Assembly (NCBI GenBank): GCA_963971575.1
Contig: OZ020624.1
Span: 1,617,001 to 1,681,000, forward strand
Length of the DNA: 64,000 bases
Direction of reading: 5' to 3'
Origin: Liopterus haemorrhoidalis
Lineage: Eukaryota; Arthropoda; Insecta; Coleoptera; Dytiscidae
In this document: positions 32,123-43,000 of the stretch, piece after piece
Position numbering within the stretch: position 1 is the first letter of the stretch
Layout of the letters: each line of letters opens with the position of its first letter
The notes under the pieces: generated by a model
Databases searched by the model: none
What the model was told of the DNA's origin: nothing
The model's input: the letters and a program-made list of their open reading frames with translations, nothing else
Made by a program: the position numbers and the translations under genes

Positions 32123-34363
32123 ATGAATTCATCTGATTTAGATTTTGAAGTTAATAGGAAGGTAATTTAGATTTTTTTAAATGTTTATAATTTATTTTAG
32201 AGGTTATTCTTTAAAAAAATTGTTTTTTATGTGTATTATTTGATTTATTAATAAAACATTTTGAACGCAACTATTTTGTTTTTTGTCAATTGTTTACTAT
32301 ATAAATTTACGATTTTTAGAACAAAAAAAGATATTTTTTTTATTGTAATTGTTTGTTTCCATGGTAACTAACACAGATACAGAACTACGGGTAGATCAAT
32401 AAATAGATATAATAATATGTTTCACCTAGAGATAACGGAAGTACATATTTCGCCAGTTAAACATTATTATTATTAGATAGTAAAACGATTTCAACAGAAT
32501 TCGCATTACCAACACCCTCTGTAGAACTTGAAAAAATAAAAAAAACTAGGAAAACTAAATTGCTATTTCAGTTATTGGTAAAACGATTTAAGTACGTTTG
32601 AATCACTTTACTGCAAGATCCTAAGAACACTACTGATGGATACCCATTAAGATGGAGAGAGATTCGCTGTTTTATTTATCTTAAAACTAAAAAATTCTAG
32701 AGCAGCGGTTCTTAAACTGTGGTCCGCGAAACAATTTTGACATTAACTTTACATTCCCCAATTTTTCGCTTTTATTCAAATAACTCATTTAATAAAAATG
32801 CTACATGGTCAAGACTTTTTGTATTTGTTGTTATCTAATTAGTTATTAACATAACTAAACAATAATTAGTAAAAATTTAATTATTTTTATTCAACTGCAA
32901 ATTATTTACAGAAAACATATTATAATAAGATCTATTTTGACTAATATTTGACCAAGAAATGTTTGTATGAGTTTAACGTATTATAATTTGTAACTTTTTT
33001 TATTCTTTTTACTACTATTTTTATTAATTTTATGTTTTTTATTCTATATGCTAATAAAAATATTCCTCTATAAATGCACAAGACCATTTATTAAAATAAC
33101 CAGCGATACATTTTTACCAATATTTATTACAACGTAGTGCCTATGAGATTATTGAGCCAGAAATTAAGTCTCAAGAATGACGTAACATGTGCTATAACAA
33201 TGATTTGTTATATTTTCTGGTGTAAAGTTACCTTTCTTGTAATTGTATTTTATTATCATCGATACTACTTAATCTTTGCTCTTTAGGCTAAACAAGGTAG
33301 AAGAGCAAATAAATCACCTTTTAATGACGTGGACTTAAATAGTTTAGAGAATGACGATGGACTTAAAACTGCAAGTCGATTTAAGAAAACTGGTGGTTGG
33401 GCGGAAGATACACTCAAATCTGGAAAGTAATATTTTAAAACAACTCTTTATGAATACTTCTAAAAAAATATTTTTTTACAGGAACAAAGCAACAACAAAT
33501 TTAATTGAACAGTAAGTATATTCCAGCATTAGTTTTGCACATGATGACGTTCTAAATCTAATGAGTGTCATTTTTTTATTGAATTTTAAATAATCTTTAA
33601 GATATGGAATTATTAATGCTATTCTATTTTTTAGACAGAGATTTCAAGAACAAAAGATAGATTTAGATGATGACATTCCTATTATACCAGAAATTGAAGA
33701 AATCCAGGAGGATGGTTTAGAAATTCCAGCAGAAGCACCCAAGTAAGTATTTTGATACAGGGCATTCGTTTTTAAAATATTGATTGACGAAAAGCATAGA
33801 AAGTTTGGACGATTAGTTAAAATTTTTGGCGAAAGCAACAATAGCTTGAGTCTAACACAGTCCGAAAATCATGGTAAAACAGTTTTATGTGAAGTCTTTC
33901 AACAATGGAATTCAGAAGCATATACAGGGTATAATAGTGAAACGGGAAACCACTATTATTTCCTTTATTATTAGAGATACAAAAAATTGATGTGAAGTGT
34001 GAATTATCACACTTTCACTATTCAATAATATTAAAAGTTAACAATTTAGTTTAAGGTAACTACGGTTGGAATCCTAAACCCCTAATGACCCCTATATTTG
34101 ATAGTTTATAAATGGGTTTAATTTTTGATTAATTTGGTAGTGTTGCAGTCAGCCAAACGGTGACAATGTACAAGGAATTGGACAGAGTATTTTTACAACA
34201 GAGCAGCCTGAGACAGTTTGGTGATATAAATATATCTTTTTTACTAAGGTATATGTATCTGGACGACAATTCGAGAGAATCTGACGAAACTTGGAGCAAG
34301 GAATCTCTTTTCAATGAATTAATATCGAATCCTAACAAAATTCGAGATAAACAAAATATTTAA
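32123..34363 (+). CDS. IFT43: Intraflagellar transport protein 43, 5 exons (32123..32161, 33287..33426, 33482..33511, 33635..33742, 34141..34363)
   Basis: The five exons give an uninterrupted 179-residue protein. Known family: IFT43 is a small subunit of the IFT-A complex, which carries retrograde cargo in cilia; in insects it is expected in ciliated sensory neurons and possibly sperm. Seen: acidic start MNSSDLDFEVNRK, QGRRANKSPF, then KKTGGWAEDTLKSGK (the conserved GGW motif), DDDIPIIPEIEEIQEDG (the IFT43 hallmark), and a C-terminal YKELDRVFL...INISFLLRYMYLDD part corresponding to the vertebrate C-terminal half. The intron phases after exons 1-4 are 0, 2, 2, 2; donors are GTAATT, GTAATA, GTAAGT, GTAAGT. 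The exon 5 acceptor was placed at TTTGGTAG (34140) because the next AG gives the wrong frame. The protein is slightly shorter than the vertebrate one. It converges with the NKRF-like gene. Confidence 0.93.
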
Positions 34364-34720
34364 TAATATTATCAACAAGTTTTTAGATAAAATTATTTTT
34401 CCCGTATTTATTCGACAGAGTTCGGGGCACCCCTTTCATATATTTACAGCACCCTGGTTGATAACAATTCTTCTACAGTAAACTTGTTTCTACTGCATGG
34501 AATAATCTTTTTTTTAAATGTAATATTTCGTAAAATTTGTTGAATACGCCACTATTTTAGCGGACCGTGTAAAAAGATAATAGATATTTTGTCGGTCTGC
34601 CGTAATTTTTGGGTTGAGAAGCACTGGTCTACAGTATACCTATAAATTATGTTTTAGCTTATAGTTAGTAGGATGTTGATGTTAAAATTAAATATATTTT
34701 ATAAGCAATATTTGTATTAT

Positions 34721-34733
34721 TTTATTTAATAAA
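34721..34733. terminator. Overlapping poly(A) signals of two converging genes
   Basis: AATAAA on the plus strand (34728-34733) can serve IFT43, 365 bp past its stop. AATAAA on the minus strand (34721-34726) abuts the NKRF-like stop codon (34726-34728). The two 3' ends would therefore overlap tail to tail. Use of either signal is inferred only. Confidence 0.5.
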
Positions 34734-37700
34734 AATAATTGTACATCATCATATTTGTTGGTCTTTTAAGTTGATAGTTGGCAGAGGAATCTCCGCTAGC
34801 CAGTAGGTTTTCAACGAGTTCCCAAGGTGACATTTTCTTAGAGACAACCAGTTGCCACTCGCCATATTTTCCAAAACTTTTAGATTTTAGTTTAAGTTTT
34901 AGTGAGACCCTGAAACACAGTAATAGATTAATTAGTAATTAACTTCATTAATATTATACCATTAACAGTCGTTTATGTGAATAATCCTGAACCATATCTG
35001 GTTTTCAGGCACTTGGTTTGTATACTCAATCAAGCACTGACCAATTTTATTCATAAACACATTATTATATATTTATTTAGCGGGAGATCTCTGAATTATT
35101 ACGTAGTATGTGAAATGTTGTTATTGTTTACAATATGTATTACTTTAAACCATATGAGTTTGGAAAAAGCCGCAAGGGCACGGGACCAATAGACAAGTAG
35201 ACATAATGATCGTCAAGTGGAATTTCCACATAAAGCAAACAGCAACGTTTAGACAGTTTTGATGTCAGACTGTGATGGGGGGTATTTAAGTTTGTAGACC
35301 TAAATAATATAATATACGAAACGAAACGCAGTCAGCAGCAGTCCGAATTGAAAACAGAACACAGAAAAATAAAAAAGGGTGTAAGACAAGGATGTGTATT
35401 GTCACCGGTATTATTTAATATTTATAGCGCACAGATATTTAAATGTATACTGAACATCGGAGGAGTAAAATTTGGAGGAAAAAGATATAACAACATCAGG
35501 TATGCAGTTACTCCTGGCGGAAAGTGAAGCAGATTTAGTACAACTGATTGAAATTGTATAGAGAAAGAGTGAAGAATGGGGTCTTCAACTGAATACCGAG
35601 AAAACAGTTTACATGGTAATATCAAAAAAAGTGAACAATACCTACCAAAACTTAAAAATAAACAACACAGAAATAAAACATGTGAAACAATATAAATATT
35701 TGGGAAGTTACTATATAAAAATATGAAACCCTTACTCGTGTATAATTTTTCTTTCATCAACAGAAAATTCATTACAAAATACTAAATTATATGTACAGGG
35801 ATTTATGACATAATTTTCCAGGTATTTTAATATTTTTGATTGAAAAATATCCAGACTCCTGTCTTTTCCAAAACTTAGACCAAATCTTCTAAGATTCTCT
35901 GTCATTTCTATTGGTTTTTGTCTTTCATTATTTGCTTTCCCAAGTCCTTTTCCATTCCATCCCATATGTAACATCATCTGAATTCCTTTACTATTATCTT
36001 TATAAATATTGTTGTAGTTTTGTTCATAGATGCAGGTTTCTTCTATGTCTATTCTTTTTACATTGCGCCCTTTCAGATGAGTTTTTACCTGCAAAATAAA
36101 TGGTCTTCTCTTTATATGCGATTATTAGCAAAATAATCGTGCGGTCAATAAACTATTCATGCTCCCGAGGTTTTAAACTGTACTTACCACAATAGTGAAG
36201 CAAGTTTGTTGAAGAAGAACAAGTGCTTTATTTCCTAACAAGTCTCTTGCTTGTTTGTTATTTTCAACATAATCACTTATGATTCTCTCGCCTTCTATCT
36301 CAATTGCATATTCACTGTAACATACATAAATGGTCTACAATATTTTCATATAACAAACATTTTAATGGCAATCATTAGGTTAAATACAGTGGTACTTCCA
36401 AAATAGTTTGGAAAACAAAATAACAGACACCAACAAAAACAACATTTAGAATTACCTTAATAAATAAACTAAATCCTGTAATTTGTGTTTAAATAATCTT
36501 AAAGTTGTGTATTTTGTGTTTCCTAGGAATGTGTGTGACGTGTATGGGTGCCTAAACTAAAAATAAAAGGATCAAATAACAGGTATAAAGAAATATTGGC
36601 CTGACGAAGCGAATATAGGGCTCGAAATGTACAGGAGCTGTGTTCCGGTTCGTTTAATTATGGAAAATATAGTGCCGGTTCGTGAAATCTTTGAATATAT
36701 TGTTCCGATTCGTGACAAATATTTCGATTTCTGTTCCGATTCTGTAATAAAAAAAATTAAAAATATTTCAAATCATACTTTCAAGCACGACTTGAAAATG
36801 AAATATTTTTTATTATACAGTGGGTGGCCAAATTATTAGGGACAGTGAAGATTTTCTGTAATTTTCAAATGAATTTAATAAGGAAATAAGTGGCTTTGGG
36901 TCTCGTATTTATTTGTATTCAGTAGAGTGCTTTATTTAGAATATAAAACGACATAATTGCTTATTCATAATCATTTATTTTTGTATAAAAAGTGTTAATT
37001 TAACAAATTAAGTAAAATCTTAATATTTTGCAATGCCACCATTTGCTGCGATTGCGGCTTCCAGGCGTTTGGGCATGCTTTCTATGCAGACTTTTGCGTT
37101 GTGTCGGAGATTAGGGTTGTGATGCCACTCTCTGATAAGGGTTTCTATAAATTGCCGCTTGGTGGTGATGATTTCTTTGGCGATCTCCCGCTTTTTAAAA
37201 TAATATTGATACCAGCAACAAGAATATAGAAGAAAAATGATTTAAAAACAATTTATTTTCTCACAAAATGCATTGAAAATTACAGGGGGGGTGTGCTGTC
37301 CCTAATAATTTGGCCACCCACTGTATATGTTTTTATTTATAAAGCTCCGAGCTACAGATACCTCAATCATCGGTGATTAAAAAAATTTTAGCTGTGGTTG
37401 CCACATTCTAAATTATTACCATTGTTTTTTACTGAACTCTCTATTAATGTTCTATTTCCATTTTTGGCCAATGAGGACCAATATTTTTTATTAATAATAT
37501 AGTTTCATAGTTAAGTACGTTAGTTTTAATATAACGCACTGTATCCAGTTTCGCGGCTGAGTACTTATCACAAAACAAAACAAACTAGCTAAGCTAAGGA
37601 CACCGACCGAAATTCACTAATACGTACACACTACCCCTCGCCGCTGTTGCATTTTCCAGTTCATCTTTATTACTTGCGTTGATAAATACATTAGAAATCG

Positions 37701-38427
37701 CATGTGACAACACTGTGTATCGGGACACTACGTGTAGTGTCCACAGCATTGTTTTCTAGATTTAAATTTTTAAAAACTACATATGAAAAATCTTTGAATT
37801 AGAAATAATAAAAATAAATGTATGCAGATATATTTAGCTGATTTAATGCAATTTTAAAGTATAAATGAAATTTTAAATTCAGTTTTTTTATTAAAAAATT
37901 CGCCAGGTCCACCCTGTCTCAACCGCTTCTGATTTTCGCCACTGAGTTTGTCATTTAAATAATGACGAAATATGACGAACTGCTTGATTAGGCGGCCCAA
38001 GTATACTTACTGTAACGCTTCTTTTGACTGTCCTGTTCTTTTGAGCTGCAACTCCATCTGTGATTTTTGCGCCGATTCAACAAGCATTTGATACGACGAA
38101 AGATTGCCCAGTGAATTTTGAAATATGATAAATTTTCCTCGGCATCCATTTTGATTTTTGACTTTATCAAGCAAGTACACATCAGAGAGAGCCAAATGCA
38201 GTCGATTCTTTGAAACTAAACTGTACTTTTGTTGTAAATTATAATGTTGATACAAACTATAATGTTGAATGTTGCACTGTGCTTCGTTGAAGTCGCTTAT
38301 ATTTTGGATGGGTGGTGGAATACATCGTTGATATGTTAATTGTTGATATTCGGGATCTAATTTAATTTTTTTACTTATATTTTCAATAAAATCTGATTGA
38401 TTGTGCGAGTTTTCATTTGATTCACAC
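34726..38427 (-). CDS. NKRF-like protein with G-patch and R3H domains, 4 exons found (38427..38011, 36314..36188, 36088..35736, 34909..34726)
   Basis: At least 359 residues; the first coding exon is missing from my reading. Order: a low-complexity N-part; a dsRBD-like part (GCRGKFIIFQ, SSYQMLVESA); a second dsRBD-like helix (NNKQARDLLGNKALVLLQ); a G-patch (MLHMGWNGKGLGKANN, about residues 227-265 of the known part); and an R3H-type end (NEFSVDERKIIHE, then LKLKSKSFGKYGEWQLVV). The domain order and the ERK-IH...LKSKS text match the C-terminal half of NF-kappa-B-repressing factor, a nucleolar RNA-binding protein that works with XRN2 and DHX15 in rRNA processing; that role is inferred. Intron phases are 2, 0, 2. 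Donors are GTAAGT, GTAAGT, GTAAGG; acceptors TTACAG, TTGCAG, TTTCAG. The exon starting at 38427 needs two bases from upstream. Introns hold a Tc1 remnant and a LINE fragment. Confidence 0.85.
35072..35330. repeat. Interspersed repeat, second copy
   Basis: Diverged match to 85-350 at the start of the window. It ends just upstream of the LINE fragment at 35363, so it may be part of the same non-LTR family. It lies in the last intron of the NKRF-like gene. Confidence 0.5.
35363..35725 (+). pseudogene. Non-LTR reverse transcriptase fragment
   Basis: The plus strand, with frameshifts, reads KKGVRQGCVLSPVLFNIYS, GGKRYNNIRYA, LAESEADLVQLIEIV, EEWGLQLNTEKTVYMVISKK and KQYKYLGSYY. These are palm and thumb blocks of an endonuclease-reverse transcriptase LINE. 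The catalytic DD is lost in a small deletion at the YADD position. It ends 11 bp from the exon splice donor of the opposite-strand NKRF-like gene. Confidence 0.8.
36818..37323 (-). mobile_element. Deleted Tc1-like element with perfect 28-bp TIRs
   Basis: CAGTGGGTGGCCAAATTATT (extending to 28 bp) and its exact inverse form the ends, with TA on both sides (36816-36817, 37324-37325). The minus strand keeps only the Tc1 transposase C-terminus (IESMPKRLEAAIAANGG, stop near 37025). It lies in the first known intron of the NKRF-like gene. Confidence 0.92.
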
Positions 38428-38796
38428 CTGTAACATATGACAATCTTGAACCAATTTTTAACAACAGACAAGTTGCCACATTGTTAATAAAAATAAATAA
38501 ATAAATAAAAATTAATATTAATATAGAGAAGATGAAATTGACAGAAAAGATATCAAGATATAGCCAGATGCTGAAAGCTCAGTTAACTATAACCAAATGG
38601 TAAACTACGGCCGCTCTTAGTCAACTGTTGCAGAAATGTCACACAAAGCAAAGTTAATTAAGCATAGTTAACTTCGCGTTTGATGTGAGTTTAACCAAGT
38701 GTCCATTCTAGTGTGAGACACCTCTGCATGCAAGTTTTGGCAAGTAGAGTAGCTTGAAATTTCAAATCCCCAATTAATATACTCTCCAAATACGAG
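38428..38796. other. Region where the NKRF-like 5' exon should be sought
   Basis: The minus strand here has several short ATG frames, none joining convincingly to the exon at 38427 in the required phase. The first exon may be tiny, or lie further upstream beyond the mariner. Confidence 0.3.
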
Positions 38797-40041
38797 GGTT
38801 ACCTTTTATGTTTTTACAAAGGACCACTAGATGGCAATATTGAAATGTGTCATTACTATATTCGTAAAATTTTACATTTGTTATTGTGAAATCAGTGGCA
38901 GTTGACCGAATAGTTTGTTCACAATGAGCGTTAAAAAAACAAGTTTGTGAAAAAATGGTTATTACTCATGAGGTTTTCGTTGGATGATTTTTTACGATTT
39001 TAGTAAAAGCCTAACTCAACAATAATGCATAGATTCGCTTCGTTTAACTTTTGATAATGAAGCACCTTCAGAAAAGACTGTTTACAATTGGTTTGCAGAA
39101 TTTCGTCGTGGTCGTGCGTCCGTCAGTGATGAATCTCGTGAAGGTCGACCAAAATCGGTTGTGATTCAAAAAAACATCGATGCTGTGCGCAAAATGATTG
39201 AAGAAGATCGGCATGTGACTTACCGTAGACAGAGATAGAGACATCCTTTGGCATATCGCAGACTGCAATACATTTTGCATGAATATTTAGCTGTGAAAAA
39301 GATCTGTTCCCGATGGATTCCGCATAATTTGACCCAAGCTCAAAAAAAGGCTCGTGTTGATTATTAGGGAATGCTAAAAAAAATCAACCTAGGCACTGCA
39401 AAATTCGTATACAACATCGTTACAGGTGACGAAATTTGGATTTATTCATATGAACCAGAAACTAAGCAACAATCCACTGTTTGGGTCTTCCAAGATGAAC
39501 CGAAACCCACAAAAGTTGTTGGTTCACAAATCACTTCCAAAGAAATGATCGCTTGTTTCTTCGGATGTACTGGACATGTCGCAACCATTCCTATAGATGA
39601 TCGGAGAACAGTTAATGCTGAATGGTATACAACAATTTGTTTGCCAGAAGTCATCGACAAAATCAGAAAAAACAACCAAAAACGTCGCATCATTCTTCAT
39701 TATGACAATTCAAGCTCCCACACAACACGTCAAACAATTCATTATTTGAAGGAGAAAAACATCGAATTAATGTCTCATTGCCCGTATTCACCTGATTTAC
39801 CCAATATCAAACAAAAAATGCGTGGACAGCGATTTTCATCACCTCATGAAGTTGTTGAAGCCTTCGAAAACCATGTTTTTGAGATACCAACTTCAGAGTG
39901 GAAAAAGTTTTTTGAAAATTGGTTTGAACGGATGCAAAAGTATATAAATCTTAAAGCCGCATATTTTGAAAATCAATAAAATAGTATGATCCAAAAAAAA
40001 TTTTTTTTTCTTAGTTTTTGTAAAAACTTAAAAGGTATATT
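38797..40041 (+). pseudogene. Near-full-length mariner, broken, third catalytic Asp deleted
   Basis: The left end ACGAGGGTTACCTTTTATG is intact. The right end (AAAACTTAAAAGGTA) is cut before its last bases. The N-terminal half (WFAEFRRGRASVSDESREGR) has stops. From 39371 to 39979 the frame is open: TGDEIWIYSYEPE with the first Asp, IILHYDNSSSHTT with the second, then YSPDLPNIKQKMRGQRF. Mariners normally have about eight more residues between SPDL and the PNIKQKM text, including the third Asp, so the active site is destroyed. Confidence 0.88.
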
Positions 40042-40053
40042 GATTTACAATAC

Positions 40054-43000
40054 TTACTCAGCTGTTTTGGTGGGCTTTTGTAGTTGGTAGTTGATTGTAT
40101 CACCGTTTAGAATTAAATATTCAACCAAATCCCAGGATGATACCTTTTTGCATATCACTAATTGCCATTGACTACATTTTCCAAAACTTTTGGATTTTAA
40201 TTTTAATTTTTGTGCTGTTCTGAAAAAAATATTTAAACAGTTATCGTCCTTTTCATGGTCAAAAGTAAGTTAGACATTTGCAGTACGGTTTGAGTTTTTG
40301 CATTGAGCGTGTTATTACGGTTCACATCAATGTACATTATTTTCAATTTTGTTAGATTTTAAACCAGCCCGTCTGGGAAACAAGGTGGAGGAAAAAAATT
40401 TTTTTAAACGTTTTTGATAAAAATCATTTCAAAATATTTTTTTTAAAAACAATTTTGTTCGTTAATCAAGATGTTAAGTTAAGTTAGGTTAAATTTGATG
40501 TGGACCACATTCTGGAAATCATCCAAATAGGAACCCAGCAAACATTTTTATACGGGCCAGTACTGGTAAAGCACATACTCCCCGGCATTGAAAGTAATGG
40601 GCCAGTACCCCGGTGTCCCCGTGGCCGTTACTGGCCCATTGATGTATCAGTTGCCGGCCCAGCAACGGTAAAGTGCAAAATAATCGCATTAGTTGCAAGA
40701 TTTATTTCTGATGGTTTTAAGTAAAAAGTATGAGTGAAGAAGAGTGCTTATAAAATGCTGGTAAAGTACTTCGTATAGGCGGAATGCGAAATACAAATGT
40801 GAAGTACATTATTATACTGGCGTTGCACTTACTTTTGGTGCCAGTAATTTACCAGCATAAAAGCAGTTTGCCAGCATTCGGCCGTTAGTTGAATGTTTGC
40901 TGGGAATATTTTACTTACTCATGTATTATTTTTCTTTCATCGTTAGAAAATTCGTTTGAAAATATTAAATTGTTTAAAGCAGAATTATTACAATAATTTT
41001 CTAGGTACTTAAATATTTTAAATTCTAATGTTTCTAATTTCTTGTCTTTTATGTAGCTATCCAATACTCTTATCTGACTTTGATCTTGTCTGTCTTTTCG
41101 CTTCTTTGAGTCTATCCTTTCTGTTCCAATTCTCTCCACGTTTTGTTTTATATAGACATTACTAATATCATTTCTACATACGTTTTTACCTTCTAATTGA
41201 TTTTTTACCTACAATAGTTTTCGTAATTAGAAATCTGTTATAACTAGGAAAATAACTAGGAAATATTAGTATAGTTTGTTTCACGATAAGCTGAAGTGAC
41301 TATCTACTTATGGTCCTTACGGTGGGTGGTAATTGGTAATTACAAATAACTCTAATCCCTTGTTTGTTCCCATTAATTAGCCAGAGATGTATCAGGTATA
41401 AATTACATTACACAATGTAATGACACAATTGTAACAAGAAATAAACATAAGATATCATCAAAATAAACTTTATTTTTATTATAAATACAATTAATTTATA
41501 GAACTTATAATTAAATTTAAAACATTACAATTAGTATTTAAAACATTACAATAAAATAAATTTTAAATTAAATAATGTTTAAGATAAAAAAAAATCTTAC
41601 AAGTCCAAATAATTCTTTGAATCAGTTTCTAAATTAATGATTATAGTACGTTCTATATCGTACGAAATAAACTCAAAAGGTTGGGTGGATACGTCAAATA
41701 AATGTCAAACAAGAGCACCGTCTAATAAAGGTAAACGTATTACGATACTTCATGCAGGTTCTAAAACTGGATGGATACCGAATGCACTCTTGCTTTCTGC
41801 GAAAAATATCAATAGTCTAGACTCAACTACCATTACAATACCATGGTGGAAATGTTCGAAAACTGGTTCGAAAATAAATTACTCCCGAATATACCGGCTA
41901 ACAGTGTTATTGTTATGGACAATGCAAGTTACCATAGTCGGCAACTAAATAAAGTACCGAATAGTGCAAACAGTAAGAAGGAAATCCAAGACTTTTTATA
42001 TAAAAATGATATTTACTTTGAAGAAAGTTATAAAAAAAATTGTTTAATTAAATTATTAAAAAGTTATAGTTTTTCTAAAGAATATGTTTGCGATAATATT
42101 GCTCAATGCAAAGGACACACAGTTTTACGACTACCTCCGTATTATTGTTTATTCAATCCTATTGAACAAATGTGGATTCAGTTAAAGGCGAGAATAAAAC
42201 GGAATAATGTTTCTCCCACTTTAAACGGCACTGTGATAGAACTTATAAAAAAAGAAGTGGAAAATATCCCTGTAGATAGTTGGAAAAATTGTGTAAATCA
42301 TGTTATTAAACCTGAGGACAGTTATATTCAAATAGAACGTACTATAATCATTAATTTAGAGACTGATTCAGAGAATGATTTGGACTTGTAAGATTTTTTT
42401 TTATTTTAAACATTATTTAATTTAAAATTTATTTTATTGTAATGTTTTAAATACTAATTGTAATGTTTTAAATTTAATTATAAGTTGTATAAATTAATTG
42501 TTTTTATAATAAAAATAAAGTTTATTTTGATGATATCTTATGTTTATTTCTTGTTACAATTGTGTCATTACATGGTGTAATGTAATTTATACCTGATACA
42601 TCTCTGGCTAGTTTATGGGTACAAACAAGGGATTAGAGTTATTTGTAATTACCACCTACTGTGTTTAGGACCATAAGTAGATAGTCACTTCAGCTTATCG
42701 TGAAACAAACTATAGTACTTACTATAACTGTAAAACAAGATTCTTGCATTAATTGTAATGCCTTTGGTCCCAAAATTTCCCGTGCATTTTTATTATTATC
42801 AGCAAAACCAGTAACAATAGTTTCATCTCCAATCTGTATCACATGTTCACTAAAAAAAGTTCTACATTACAAAATATTAGTTAAGTACGAGGGGCGGTTG
42901 AAAAGTAATCAGCCTAGGCAAGAAGAAATGCGGTAATGGGTATATGGCAGTAATCCCAAGACTTATTGCAGTAAAAAGAATATAGGAGGTAGTAAGGGAA

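Noticed and set aside
38011..38471. Start of the NKRF-like gene within the frame upstream of 38427
   Set aside because: That part of the frame has no ATG and lies before a clear TTACAG acceptor; the homologous coding sequence begins only after the acceptor.
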